64,000 bases of DNA from Granulicella sp. S156 (lineage in GTDB: Bacteria; Acidobacteriota; Terriglobia; Terriglobales; Acidobacteriaceae). Numbering within the stretch: the stretch's first letter is position 1; each line of letters opens with the position of its first letter. Location: contig NZ_LMUH01000020.1 in assembly GCF_009766105.1 (NCBI RefSeq), positions 28,033 to 92,032 on the forward strand. Direction: 5' to 3'. Below are positions 43,313 to 53,800 of this stretch, one piece after another. A program made the translations under genes and the position numbers. The notes below the pieces were generated by a model. It searched no databases. It was not told where the DNA came from and saw only the letters and a list, made by a program, of their open reading frames with translations.

Positions 43313-45829
43313 ATGGCGCAGACACGGCGGGATTTTCTTAAGATTGCGGCAATGTTGTCGGGAGCGGCGGGAGTATCCGGTCTGGTTCCCGAGTCTATCC
43401 AGCGGGCGTTGGCCATCGAGCCTGAAGCGGGTTCTACCTACATGGATGCCGAGCACATCGTCATCCTGATGCAGGAGAATCGTTCCTTCGATCACGCGCT
43501 GGGCACCCTGCAGGGTGTGCGAGGCTTCAACGATCCGCGTGCGATTCGCCTGCCCAACGGCAACTCTGTGTTTGTGCAGACCGATGCGGCTGGAAACTCT
43601 TACGCGCCCTGGCGATTGGATATCCGGGACACGCGCATTACGTGGATGGGGTCCGTTCCGCATACACGTCATAGCCAGGTGGATGCCTGGAACGAAGGGC
43701 ACCACGATGGATGGCTGGAGGCCAAGCGTTCTTACACGCGCGAGTATTCGCATCTGCCGCTGACAATGGGGCACTACACGCGCGAAGACCTGCCGTTCTA
43801 CTACGCGCTTGCGGATGCCTTTACGGTGTGCGATCAGAACTACTGCTCGGTAATGACCAGTACAACGCCGAATCGCAGCGCCTTCTGGACGGGCACGATA
43901 CGGGATGAGCAGCGTAACGACTCCAGGGTCTTCATGCGGAACGATGAGATTCTTTCTGGAGACATGACATGGAAGACCTACCCGGAGCGTTTGCATGAGG
44001 CTGGGATTCGATGGAAGTTCTATCAGAATGAGTTGACGAACGCCGGCGGCATGAGTAAGGAACAGAATGCGTGGCTGTCGAACTTCGGCTGCAACATTCT
44101 GGAATACTTTGCCGCGTACAACGTCGAGGCTTATCCGGGCAGTGTTCTAAGCATGCAGGAGCAGATTGATTCGCTCACGGAGCAGGTGGAAAAGCGCCAG
44201 CAGGCACTGACGGATGAAAAAGATCCTCAAGTCGCGGCACAACACCGTGCCATGATCGCGAGCGATCGGAAGCGTATCGAGAAGATCAAAGCATCTCTCA
44301 GAAACAGTGGCGAGTCCCGCTACAAAGAGCTTAGCGAGCAGCAGCGCATGCTTCACGATGCGGCCTTTATTACGAATGCCGGGGATCCCCAGTACAGGGC
44401 GTTGGAATCCCTTAGCTTCGAAGACGGCGGCAAGCAGCAGAAGATGATGGTGCCGAAGGGAGACCTCCTGCATCAGTTTCGAAAGGACGTAGACGAGGGC
44501 AAGCTGCCCACTGTCTCCTGGCTGAGCGCGCCGGAGAAGTTCTCAGACCATCCAACCTCGCCGTGGTACGGGGCGTGGTACGTCTCTGAAGTCATGGATA
44601 TTCTGACGAAAAATCCAGAGGTCTGGAAGAAGACGATCTTCATTCTGACCTACGACGAAAACGACGGCTACTTCGATCACGCGCCTTCTTTCGTGGCTGC
44701 AGATCCGAAGCGGCCGCAGACTGGGGGAGCCTCTGCCGGTGTCGATACAGGTCTTGAGTACACCTATGTCGAGGACGAGTTGAAGCAGGCGGTGCCGGAG
44801 AAAGAGGCGCGCTCCGGTCCAATCGGCATGGGTTTTCGGGTGCCGATGGTCGTTGCGTCTCCATGGAGCCGTGGAGGCTGGGTCAACTCGCAACTCTTCG
44901 ATCACACTTCGACGCTGATGTTCCTAGAAGAATTTATACAGAACAAGCATGGCAAGAAGGTCAGGGAAGAGAACATCAGCACGTGGCGTCGCTCGATCTC
45001 TGGCGATCTAACCTCGTGCTTCCGTCCCCATGATGCGAAAGAATCAAGGCTCGATTATTTGGATCGGGACAAGTTTGTCGTAAGCATCCAGCAGGCTCGC
45101 AATAAGGAAGTGCCTTCGAATTACAGGAAGCTGACACCTGAGCAGATAGACGAGATCAGCCATAACTTGCTCCAGTCTGAACTGATGGCGCATCAGGAGA
45201 AGGGCATTCGCCCAGCGTGTGCGCTCCCGTACGAACTCTATGCAGAGGGCAAACTGAGCGCCGATCGCACGAAGTTCGAGCTGCATTTGAAGGCCGGCAA
45301 CGAGGTACACGGAAAGCGTTCAGCCGGTGCGCCCTTCAATGTGTATTTGCGCAATACCTCCGATCAGGGGATGATCGCCGCGACGTATGCTGTGAAGCCG
45401 GGAGATACACTCTCCGAGGAGTTTCCGTTGGCGCTATTCGCGGGCAGCGGTTACTCGATCGACGTGCATGGACCGAATGGCTTCTACCGTTCCTTCATAG
45501 GCGAAGCCAATGGACCCGTCGTGCACGTGCGTACGACCTATGAGCGCGAGCATTCGATTCCGACGGGGAACTTGCAGGTGTTCCTGCATAATCCCGGGAC
45601 ACAGCCAGTCAGGGTCTCGGTGCTGGATAAGTCGTACAAGACGGGCATCGTCACCAAAGAGGTCTCTGCCGGGCGTGAGGTGTCTGTCGTACTGAATCTT
45701 AAGCAGAGCTATGGCTGGTACGACTTCATCGTTGGGGCTGACCACGCAATGGCTACGGCTCGCTATGCTGGACGCGTGGAAACTGGCCGTTCCAGCTTTA
45801 GCGATCCTTTGATGGGTGGGGTTCTATAG
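43313..45829 (+). CDS. Tat-exported phospholipase C (phosphocholine-preferring type)
   Basis: An 838-residue member of the PlcH/PlcN phosphoesterase family. The twin-arginine signal is QTRRDFLKIAAML (RR at 5-6). The catalytic domain (about 45-560) opens HIVILMQENRSFDHALGTLQG, in which Glu and Asn bind metal, and later carries TYDENDGYFDHAP and FDHTSTLMFLEEF. Between about 280 and 350 there is a predicted coiled-coil insertion (QIDSLTEQVEKRQQAL and further). Two C-terminal DUF756 repeats follow from about 640. It would release phosphorylated headgroups from phospholipids. It lies 191 bp after the Oar receptor in the same direction. Confidence 0.92.
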   Translation: MAQTRRDFLKIAAMLSGAAGVSGLVPESIQRALAIEPEAGSTYMDAEHIVILMQENRSFDHALGTLQGVRGFNDPRAIRLPNGNSVFVQTDAAGNSYAPWRLDIRDTRITWMGSVPHTRHSQVDAWNEGHHDGWLEAKRSYTREYSHLPLTMGHYTREDLPFYYALADAFTVCDQNYCSVMTSTTPNRSAFWTGTIRDEQRNDSRVFMRNDEILSGDMTWKTYPERLHEAGIRWKFYQNELTNAGGMSKEQNAWLSNFGCNILEYFAAYNVEAYPGSVLSMQEQIDSLTEQVEKRQQALTDEKDPQVAAQHRAMIASDRKRIEKIKASLRNSGESRYKELSEQQRMLHDAAFITNAGDPQYRALESLSFEDGGKQQKMMVPKGDLLHQFRKDVDEGKLPTVSWLSAPEKFSDHPTSPWYGAWYVSEVMDILTKNPEVWKKTIFILTYDENDGYFDHAPSFVAADPKRPQTGGASAGVDTGLEYTYVEDELKQAVPEKEARSGPIGMGFRVPMVVASPWSRGGWVNSQLFDHTSTLMFLEEFIQNKHGKKVREENISTWRRSISGDLTSCFRPHDAKESRLDYLDRDKFVVSIQQARNKEVPSNYRKLTPEQIDEISHNLLQSELMAHQEKGIRPACALPYELYAEGKLSADRTKFELHLKAGNEVHGKRSAGAPFNVYLRNTSDQGMIAATYAVKPGDTLSEEFPLALFAGSGYSIDVHGPNGFYRSFIGEANGPVVHVRTTYEREHSIPTGNLQVFLHNPGTQPVRVSVLDKSYKTGIVTKEVSAGREVSVVLNLKQSYGWYDFIVGADHAMATARYAGRVETGRSSFSDPLMGGVL

Positions 45830-45893
45830 CTCGTCCGCTAGACTGGCAGGTATCCCGCAGGATTTAAGCTGAAGGGAACCAGGAGATCTGTCC

Positions 45894-46532
45894 GTGACAT
45901 TTGATCTGGAACAAGCTGCTGCAGGGGTCGCCTACAAGCTTTTGGTTGGTCTGGTCGCACCGCGGCCAATCGCGTTAGTCACCAGCATGAATGTAGATGG
46001 CAGCCTGAACGCCGCTCCCTTCAGTGCCTACAACTATCTCTGCACCGATCCACCGATTATCGGAATGGGCGTGACCAACCGGCCTGACGAAGGTTTTGTG
46101 CCGAAGGATACTGCCAGGAACATTCGGCGCACGGGTGAGTTTGTGGTGAATGTCGTGACCGAAGATCTGGCAGAGCAGATGAACATCTGCGCTACAGACT
46201 TTCCCCCTGAGATCAACGAACTGGAGATGGCCGGCTTGACCACGGCGCCCTCGCAGTTGGTGAAGGTGCCCCGTATTGCGCAGGCGCATGCCGCTCTCGA
46301 ATGCAAAGAGTACACGACGATGGAGATCGGCCGTTCGCGGATCATCCTCGGCAGAGTTGTCGCCATGTATGTCGAAGATAAGTATGTGGACCCGGCAGGT
46401 CCTTTTGTAAAGGCCGAGGAGCTGCACGCCATCGGCCGCATGAACGGTCTTGGATCGTATGTGAAGACTCGAGATGCCTTCATGACCATTCCACGTATCT
46501 CTTATGAAGAGTGGAAGAGCGGGAAACGATAG
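45894..46532 (+). CDS. Flavin reductase-like (FMN-binding split barrel) protein
   Basis: A 212-residue FMN-binding split-barrel protein. VAPRPIALVTSMNVDGSLNA near 21-40 and APFSAYNYLCTDPPIIGMG are the typical FMN-phosphate loops, followed by TARNIRRTGEFVVNVV. Such proteins reduce flavins or act as the reductase part of two-component monooxygenases. This one belongs to the branch often found alone. The start is GTG at 45894, seven bases after AGGAGA. It lies 64 bp downstream of the phospholipase gene, possibly in the same transcript. No monooxygenase is nearby. Confidence 0.88.
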   Translation: MTFDLEQAAAGVAYKLLVGLVAPRPIALVTSMNVDGSLNAAPFSAYNYLCTDPPIIGMGVTNRPDEGFVPKDTARNIRRTGEFVVNVVTEDLAEQMNICATDFPPEINELEMAGLTTAPSQLVKVPRIAQAHAALECKEYTTMEIGRSRIILGRVVAMYVEDKYVDPAGPFVKAEELHAIGRMNGLGSYVKTRDAFMTIPRISYEEWKSGKR

Positions 46533-46675
46533 CCTTCGAGTGATGCAGTCATTGTGCTGGAATCGCAGGATTTAACCCGTCATTTCACCGTCAAATACGG
46601 CGGAGTACAGTGAAATGTAGTGACAGAAGGGTACCTGCTTTGACAGGCTATGTTTCGGTGGGGCTCAAAGATTCA

Positions 46676-49192
46676 ATGTTCAAGATATTCCTTCTGCTGC
46701 AACTCGCACTGGTTCCTTTAGCCTTAGAGGCTCAATCTTCCAACTCTCTTGTACAGTTCCCCCTGACGAGCAGCCCCCTGGGAATCCACCACCCGGCTGA
46801 GACCCAACAACCGTTTACGCTGGTGGGCGAGCACTCTGCCATTCTGGGCTCGCAGGATGGCAGCTTCGAGCTCTGGCTGATGCCTGTGCAGATTCTGCGC
46901 AATGCGCGCCTGACGGCACGACTCCAGGGGTACGATGCCCCGATCGTGCTGAACGGTCTGGTGACCGACGTTGACGTTGAACCGGACCACACTACCATTA
47001 CGTACTCCCACGCGGCGATCACGGTGCGGCAGCATATGTTTCTACCGCGAACGGGAGCTCAAGGCATTGCCTCTGCGGTGGTTCTGTTTGAAGTCCATGC
47101 GACACGCCCGGCGCAGATCTCGCTCAGCTTTGACCCCTCCATGACGCCTGAGTGGCCTGCTCCGAACTTCGGAGCTGCCGATGCTTCTTGGAGAGTGCGG
47201 CCAGGGGGCAGCGGCTATGTTCTGCAGACCAGTAGTCCAGGGCTTTATGGAGTGGTTGCGATGCCCGGCGCAACTCATGGGGACCTCCGTCCCTATCAGG
47301 AGCGCGCGGCAGAGACTCCAGCGGTTCTGACCTTTTCCTACGATCCAAAACGCGACGACCATACCTTCTATCCGCTGCTGGTTGGAGTTTCGACGCCAGA
47401 TGGTGTGGCAACTCCAACCAGTCCTGGAGTCGATCCGACAGACGCGCTGTTCGATCGTGTTCTAGCGACCGAAGATCAGATTCCAGAGCTCTACCGCTCA
47501 ACCGCGGAGTTCTATAAGCACTTCTTCGACAACCGGTTCGAGGCGACGACGCCTGACCCCGAGCTCGACAAGGCTTTGAGCTGGGCAGAGATTGCGGTCG
47601 ACCAATCGCGTACCCCACTCGCGAAGGGGATCGGGATGACGGGGGGGTGGCTATCTGCGGGAACGACTGCTCGGCCTGGCTATGGCTGGTTCTTCGGTCG
47701 CGATACGCTCTGGACTCTCTACGCGGTCAACAGCTATGGAGATTTTCAACTGAGCCGTGGCGCATTGGAGTTTCTGCTGTCGCAGCAGCGGGACGACGGC
47801 AAGATCATGCACGAACTCTCGCAGACGGCGGACCAGGTCAACTGGCGTTCCATGCCGTACCAATATGCTGCTGCGGACGCCACGCCTCTTCTCCTGATGG
47901 CGGTGGATGACTATGTTCGGACGAGCGGCGATATCGAGTTTCTTCGCGCACACTGGCAGCAGATCCAACTGGCCTATCGTTTTACGCGCGCACACACAAC
48001 AGCTGGAGCGATGGACAACTCACAAGGTACCGGCTGGGTAGAGGAGTGGCTGCCGCATAAGCCTGACCAGGAGATTTATCTCGTCGCCCTGGATGCACAG
48101 GCGAACCTTGCGATCTCGCGGCTGGCTAAGATTATGGGCGATGCGAAACTTGAGGCCGGTTCGCTGGAGACTGCGCGGACAGTCGAGGATCGTTTGGCGG
48201 CTTACCGCTCTCCCGCCGGGGTCTATCGCTTCAGCCGCAATCACGATGGCTCGTTTGAAGAGGTACGATCGATCTTCCCCAGTGTTGCGTGGTGGACGGG
48301 AGATCTGCATCCGGCAGAGCCAGAGCAGACGTTTAGCGATTGGGCGAGCAGCCATTTCACTGTCGACTGGGGTGTTCGATCGATTGCAGATGTGCAGTCG
48401 ATCTACGATCCGATCAGCTACCATCTCGGTTCGGTATGGCCGCTCTACACCGGATGGGCGTCCATGGCGGAGTACCGCACGGGCCGTAGCCTCGAAGCCT
48501 TTGAACACCTGCAATCGAGCGCGAGGCTTACTTGGCTGCAGGATCCCGGAGCGATTACGGAGTTGCTTTCGGGGGAGTTCTATCAACCGCTTGCACGCAG
48601 CAGCTCGCACCAGATGTGGTCGTCGGCGATGCTGCTCAGCCCGGCTATCCGTGGGCTTTTCGGTATCAGTGCTGATGCACTGAACCATCGGCTGACGATC
48701 TCGCCGCAACTTCCGGCGGACTGGAATCAGGTTACGCTGCGCAACGTGGCTGTTGGGAACACTCGCTACACGATCACGATGAATCGCGAAGGTTCTGAGC
48801 TTGTGGTCGATGCGGCCTCCACCGAGCCGACGACGTTGTGCCTTGCTGCTGCGACGACGCCGTGTAAAGAACAGGCCGCTTTGCATCATGCACTCCGTTT
48901 GCCTCTGCCCCCAGTCGAGGTGAGCTTCGAGGACGAAGCAACGACTCGACAAGGTATGCGATCGCAGCATATGCATGTACTCGAGGAGAAGCGCGAGGCT
49001 CAGTCTTTGACCCTGACGTTGGAGGCTCCTGGTGGCACGGAACAGACTCTCAAGGTTCGTCGAAATGAGAGGGCCGGGATCTCGGAATCTCCACTCAAGG
49101 TCGAGGGCGCGGAGCTGCATGGAGACCTGCTGCAGATACATGCTCCTGCTGGCGAGGGATACCAGACGATGAAGGTTGCGATCCGATGGTAG
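46676..49192 (+). CDS. Secreted (alpha/alpha)6 glycoside hydrolase, GH63/amylo-alpha-1,6-glucosidase-like
   Basis: An 838-residue exported glucosidase-like enzyme with a signal peptide (MFKIFLLLQLALVPLALEAQ). An N-terminal beta domain (about 22-260) precedes a six-hairpin domain with GYGWFFGRDTLWTLYAVNSYGD (probable catalytic Asp in FGRD) near 335. Then come QQRDDGKIMHELSQTADQVNW and FPSVAWWTGDLHP, and a second acidic residue may be in DWGVRSIADVQSIYDP. Families GH63, GH133 and MGH1-like share this plan, so the exact linkage is uncertain, but alpha-glucosidic bonds are likely. The start at 46676 is chosen for the signal peptide, while the frame is open to 46610. It converges with the winged-helix regulator gene, 12 bp apart. 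Confidence 0.8.
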   Translation: MFKIFLLLQLALVPLALEAQSSNSLVQFPLTSSPLGIHHPAETQQPFTLVGEHSAILGSQDGSFELWLMPVQILRNARLTARLQGYDAPIVLNGLVTDVDVEPDHTTITYSHAAITVRQHMFLPRTGAQGIASAVVLFEVHATRPAQISLSFDPSMTPEWPAPNFGAADASWRVRPGGSGYVLQTSSPGLYGVVAMPGATHGDLRPYQERAAETPAVLTFSYDPKRDDHTFYPLLVGVSTPDGVATPTSPGVDPTDALFDRVLATEDQIPELYRSTAEFYKHFFDNRFEATTPDPELDKALSWAEIAVDQSRTPLAKGIGMTGGWLSAGTTARPGYGWFFGRDTLWTLYAVNSYGDFQLSRGALEFLLSQQRDDGKIMHELSQTADQVNWRSMPYQYAAADATPLLLMAVDDYVRTSGDIEFLRAHWQQIQLAYRFTRAHTTAGAMDNSQGTGWVEEWLPHKPDQEIYLVALDAQANLAISRLAKIMGDAKLEAGSLETARTVEDRLAAYRSPAGVYRFSRNHDGSFEEVRSIFPSVAWWTGDLHPAEPEQTFSDWASSHFTVDWGVRSIADVQSIYDPISYHLGSVWPLYTGWASMAEYRTGRSLEAFEHLQSSARLTWLQDPGAITELLSGEFYQPLARSSSHQMWSSAMLLSPAIRGLFGISADALNHRLTISPQLPADWNQVTLRNVAVGNTRYTITMNREGSELVVDAASTEPTTLCLAAATTPCKEQAALHHALRLPLPPVEVSFEDEATTRQGMRSQHMHVLEEKREAQSLTLTLEAPGGTEQTLKVRRNERAGISESPLKVEGAELHGDLLQIHAPAGEGYQTMKVAIRW

Positions 49193-49204
49193 CTGCTTCT
49201 TGCT

Positions 49205-50500
49205 CTAACGGACTGTAACGATCTCTACTTTCATGGGAACATCCTCCACCACCTTGATGTGGAGGATGAGTTCGTAGGTTCCATCGTGTCCACTGGCTCT
49301 GAGCTTCTGTTGGAGCTGTTTGAGCGTATCGGGTTGGCAGAGGTAGTCTGCAGCGGCTTCAGTTCCAATGGTCGTTGTGCCGGCTGCAACGATGGCTTCA
49401 TGCGTGGCATCAATCGGCATTCGGGCAATGAGGGCGTAGTCATCGACCAATGCCGCATCCGGCAAGCTGCTGGCCATGTAGGCGGAGGGTTCTCCAGGAA
49501 GTGGGTCGCGATTCTGGATGACGACCTGCCCGGTCCTAGGACCGGAGGTGAGCTCCTGAAACTCAAAGTGCTTCAGAGTGATGACTTTCTTGACCATCAG
49601 GTTCTCTACGGGAGCTCCGATGAAGATCAGATTGGAGTCCTTTAGGTCTTCGACGGAAAGCTGACTGCCTGGCCTGACTCGGAGAGGGGCATAGAGCTGT
49701 GAGAAGAGGGTATCCAGCTTGTGAATGCTGACAGCTTCACCGATGCCGGTGTAGTAGGAATGCGCAGTACCCGCACTCTTTCCTCCTTGCTGATCGTAGC
49801 GCAGGCCGTTTACGGCGTTGCCGGTAAAGGGTGCGTTGCTCACGATGGTGAGAGGGCCTTGCGGGTCAGAGAGGAAGGGTTGCCAAAACTCCCGGACGGC
49901 TGCATCGACGGGTACCGTCCGTCCAAAGTGGACGTAGTTGCGGAATCGATAGGTTAGTCCAAGTGAAATGGTGACAAGAATGAAAACGGCTGTGAGGATC
50001 TTCCAGTGGCGCTTCGAAGCCAGATCTTTTTGTGGGGTCTCGTGAGACTCCTCGTGGGCGATTCCGTTAGTGTCTCCTGCGTAAGATGGCGCTACTTCGG
50101 CGTGGCTCTTTCGCTCATCCAAAAGGGAAGCAGCACCCCGGGGATTGGGAGCCATCGTGAGTTTGTAGGAGCCTCGCGGGACTTCCACGAGGTAGGGATC
50201 TTCCAGCCCTTCGCCGGACATGTACTCCGCGAGTTTGGTACGCAGACGGGCGACCTGGACCCGCACACTGGAGTCGCTCCTGGGGTCGAAGTCGTTTCTA
50301 CGTCCCATGACCTCGGTTGCGATCTCATATTCCTTCAACGGAACATGGGGCTCGGTGAAGGATCTTTCCGCGAGGAAATAGAGGAGCTTGTAGGAGGTTT
50401 CTGCTCCAAAGAAGACGTGGCTTCTGGCGATCTTCTCAATTTGTGCAGCTCTCTGCTGAGGACTTATGTCCTGCAGAGCCGGAATCGCATCAGCCGACAT
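49205..50500 (-). CDS. Membrane-anchored winged-helix transcriptional regulator (CadC/ToxR-like) with unrecognised sensor domain
   Basis: The 431-residue protein has an N-terminal OmpR/PhoB-type winged helix at about 30-115 (FDPRSDSSVRVQVARLRTKL, then YLVEVPRGSYKL). A polar linker follows, then one membrane span at about 167-184 (ILTAVFILVTISLGLTYRF). The periplasmic domain of about 240 residues contains VSNAPFTGNAVNGLRYD, DSNLIFIGAPVENLM and DDYALIARMPIDATH. I know no family for it. It should bind DNA from the membrane in response to a periplasmic signal. The ATG at 50500 follows AAGGGATATGGA. Starts at 50530 or 50545 are also open. It is divergent from an Oar receptor gene and presumably regulates it. 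Confidence 0.82.
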   Translation of the reverse strand: MSADAIPALQDISPQQRAAQIEKIARSHVFFGAETSYKLLYFLAERSFTEPHVPLKEYEIATEVMGRRNDFDPRSDSSVRVQVARLRTKLAEYMSGEGLEDPYLVEVPRGSYKLTMAPNPRGAASLLDERKSHAEVAPSYAGDTNGIAHEESHETPQKDLASKRHWKILTAVFILVTISLGLTYRFRNYVHFGRTVPVDAAVREFWQPFLSDPQGPLTIVSNAPFTGNAVNGLRYDQQGGKSAGTAHSYYTGIGEAVSIHKLDTLFSQLYAPLRVRPGSQLSVEDLKDSNLIFIGAPVENLMVKKVITLKHFEFQELTSGPRTGQVVIQNRDPLPGEPSAYMASSLPDAALVDDYALIARMPIDATHEAIVAAGTTTIGTEAAADYLCQPDTLKQLQQKLRASGHDGTYELILHIKVVEDVPMKVEIVTVR

Positions 50501-50875
50501 TCCATATCCCTTCACAAAATCGGAACCCATTTTAGCGATGCCCATAATGGGCCGTCTAGACGACCCAGAGTACGCCTTTCCTAGCGTGTGAAGGCGTCAT
50601 ACAACGTTACATGATATGTAACGGCTATCTATGTACCTGAATCTGCGAGGATTGTTTCCTGCAACGGCTACATACGCTCAAGAGACTTCACTATCCTTGT
50701 ACGCCTCCTATATCCAAGGCAACGCATCATCAGCAGATGTATTTGGGTTCCGAGAAATCAAAAACGAAGAGGTCGACAGAGCCTCTACGGCAAATTTTCC
50801 GGAGCGTTCACTCAGGATCTGTTCTGCCGGAGGTCGATGGCAGAACAGGCGCAGAGGCAATCTTTGGGAGGTCGT
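50501..50875. promoter_or_regulatory. Divergent regulatory region with two palindromes
   Basis: In the 375-bp gap between the winged-helix regulator and the Oar receptor lies a perfect 19-bp palindrome, CGTTACAT-GAT-ATGTAACG (50605-50623). Nearer the regulator is an 18-bp near-palindrome (50549-50566, centred on GTCTAGAC, one mismatched pair). The first is about 250 bp from the receptor start and 105 bp from the regulator start. Either could be the site of the regulator. No gene is seen in the gap. Confidence 0.55.
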
Positions 50876-53800
50876 ATGATGTTACGCAAACAGATTCAAA
50901 TCGCAGTATGCCTGGCAGCGATGCTGCTTGGTTTTAGCGCTGAGTCGATGGCTCAAGCTGTCTTTGGAACCATCTATGGAACGGTTACCGATAATACGGG
51001 CGCCGCAATTCCGAACGCTACGGTTGTCGTCACTGATACAGCGAAGGGCGTCAAGCAAACGGTCCAGAGCAACGAAAGCGGAAACTACCGTATTGATCGG
51101 TTGATCCCGGACACCTATACGGTCAATGTGACCGCTTCCGGCTTTGCCCCCATTGAGACGAACGGGGTCGTCGTCAATGCGAACGGTGCGCCGAAGGTCG
51201 ATGAAACGCTACAGATCGCGGGAGCCAGCCAGCAGGTTACGGTCACAGCGGCCCCGCCAGCTCTCCAGACCGAGAGCGCACAGGTCGCCGACAGGATCGA
51301 TGAGAAGACGCTCTCCGATCTTCCGAATTTGACCGGCAACTTTATGCAGACGCAGGCGCTGACAGCAGGCACATCGCCTTCAACTGGGAACAACAGCGCC
51401 TCGCAGGACCCACAGGGGTCGGCGAGCTATTCGATCAACGGCCAGAACTTTGGGACGCAGAGCTGGATATTGGATGGGACCGATGACCGTGACCCCGTGC
51501 TGGGCATCATTGTGATCAATCCGACCCTGGACTCCGTGCAAGGCATGCAGGTGCTTACTCAGAACTACAATGCGGAATTTGGGGGAGCCTCGGGAGGCAT
51601 CATCACGGCTGAAACAAAATCTGGCGGTAACGCCCTCCACGGCGATGTCTATTTCTACCGTTATTCGGATGCGCAACAGGCACGCAATCCCTTCACGCAG
51701 TTTCAACCCAGCCCGCTGACCGGCAGATATCTGCCTCCGAATGTTTATGCTCGGTTCGGCGGCTCGGTCAGTGGTCCGATCATTAAAAACCGGACCTTCT
51801 TCTTCGTCGACTATCAGGGGACCCGGCAAAAGAGCGGGCAGAGCGTGGTGGTCAATGTGCCCACCACGCTGGTGCGGAGTACATGCCTTTCTCCTGGTTC
51901 AAGTGGCTGCAATCTGAGTGAGTATCTTGGCACGGGTAACGTAGGGCAGGTATACGATCCGCTCACTGGAGCGGCTTACACGAACAATATGATTCCCACG
52001 AACAAGCTTTCGCCCCAAGTGGTTGGGTTGCTCTCGGAGCTGCCAGCGCCCAACGTTGCAGGTGCGGGGACGGCAAACAACTACGCTGCGTCGGGATTCG
52101 GCCCTAACAATGCAAATCAGGCAGATATTCGCATCGACGACCAGACGACACAGAAGATACACTCGTTTGCCCGTTACGATTATGCGCGCTACACCTTGAG
52201 CGGATCCAGTATCTTTGGCGCGGCAGGAGGCGTTGGACTGGACGGTGCCTACTTTGCTGGGACAGACTGGTCACAGGACCAAAGCGTTTCGGCAGGCTTT
52301 GATATGGCGGTAAACTCCAAGACGGCGACTGACTTCCGCTTCGGCCTGATGAAATATCAGGTGAACCAGAACAAGCCGGACATCGGATCAGCGCCCGCGT
52401 CGGCCCTGGGTATTCCGGGATTGAATACCGGCACACTCGATACCTCAGGCAATCCTGACTATCTCTTCAATAATGGGTCTGGCACCCTGACCAGTCTTGG
52501 AGCAGACGTCACGTATAACGGCACCCAGATTTGCAACTGCCCCCTAAAACAGAGTGAGCGGGAGTTCCAGGTCACAAACAATTGGACCCGTACGGCCGGT
52601 AATCATACGGTCCGCTTTGGTGGGGACATTCGCTATGCGTCGCAACTGCGCAGCGCAAGCGACACGAACCGCACCGGCGTGATCGACTTCAATGCATCGA
52701 CGACAAGTTCTTCGGGTATAACAGGTGCTGGTTCGGCGGGGTCGGGCGGTCTCGACCTCGGAACAGCGTTGCTGGGCTACGCCACAGACTTCCAGCGCTT
52801 CATCGTCTACAACAATGCCGCGGCCAGCAACCAGAAGCGCATGGCCTACTATGGCCAGGACACCTGGCGCGTCACGCCGCAGTTGACATTAACCTACGGC
52901 CTGCGTTGGGAGCTGACCTTTCCAGAGACTGTCAACGCCGCGGGCAATGGCGGCTTTACCAACCTCAGCACAGGATTCGTACAGGTCGCAGGCATTGGCG
53001 GCATCGGTACGAATGGCGGCCAAAAGATGGATTACAACAACTTTTCTCCGCGCATAGGTGCCGCTTACAACATTACTCCCAGCCTGGTTCTGCGTGCCGG
53101 AGCGGCGATTATGTACGACTCCGAAGGGTTTTACGGAACGCTGTTCGGAACATCTCTGACGGAAAATACGCCCGTCTACACGACCCAGAGTCTGACCGCG
53201 TCCGCTTCTTTCGGTCCAAATAGTTCGGTCTTCAACCTGGCTAACGGCCCAGTGTTGCCTGCACCACCAGTGGTCCCAGCCGATGGGCTCATTCCCCTGG
53301 CGAACAATACCAGCTACCCCACCATTCGTCCGCTGAAGATCGCCCTTCCAAGGGTGGACCAGTGGAATGTGAGTCTGCAGCAGCAGTTTGGTACGCGACT
53401 GACAGTCGATATTGCCTACGTAGGCAATCTGGCAGAGAAGACTTATCCTGGCAGTACCTTTGGATACAACCTGAACCAATGGAGCCTTCCGACGACCCCG
53501 GCGGAGTTGGGAAACGTAAGCGCACGCATGCCTTACTTCAACCGGTTCGATAACAATGGCGTCGTCTGCTGCAACACTACTCTTACCAGCGGGGCACCTG
53601 CTGCTCACGCAAACTATAACGGCTTACAGACCTCCTTCAAGGAGCAACTGAAGAACGGACTCTCGCTCAACGCCAACTACACCTGGTCCAAGGCCATGAA
53701 CAACTCGGGGACCTACTTCAATCAAGACCCGGCCTTGACCTATTCTCGCAATGACCTGAACCGCACCAACGTCTTCAATCTGTATGGGGTCTATGAACTG

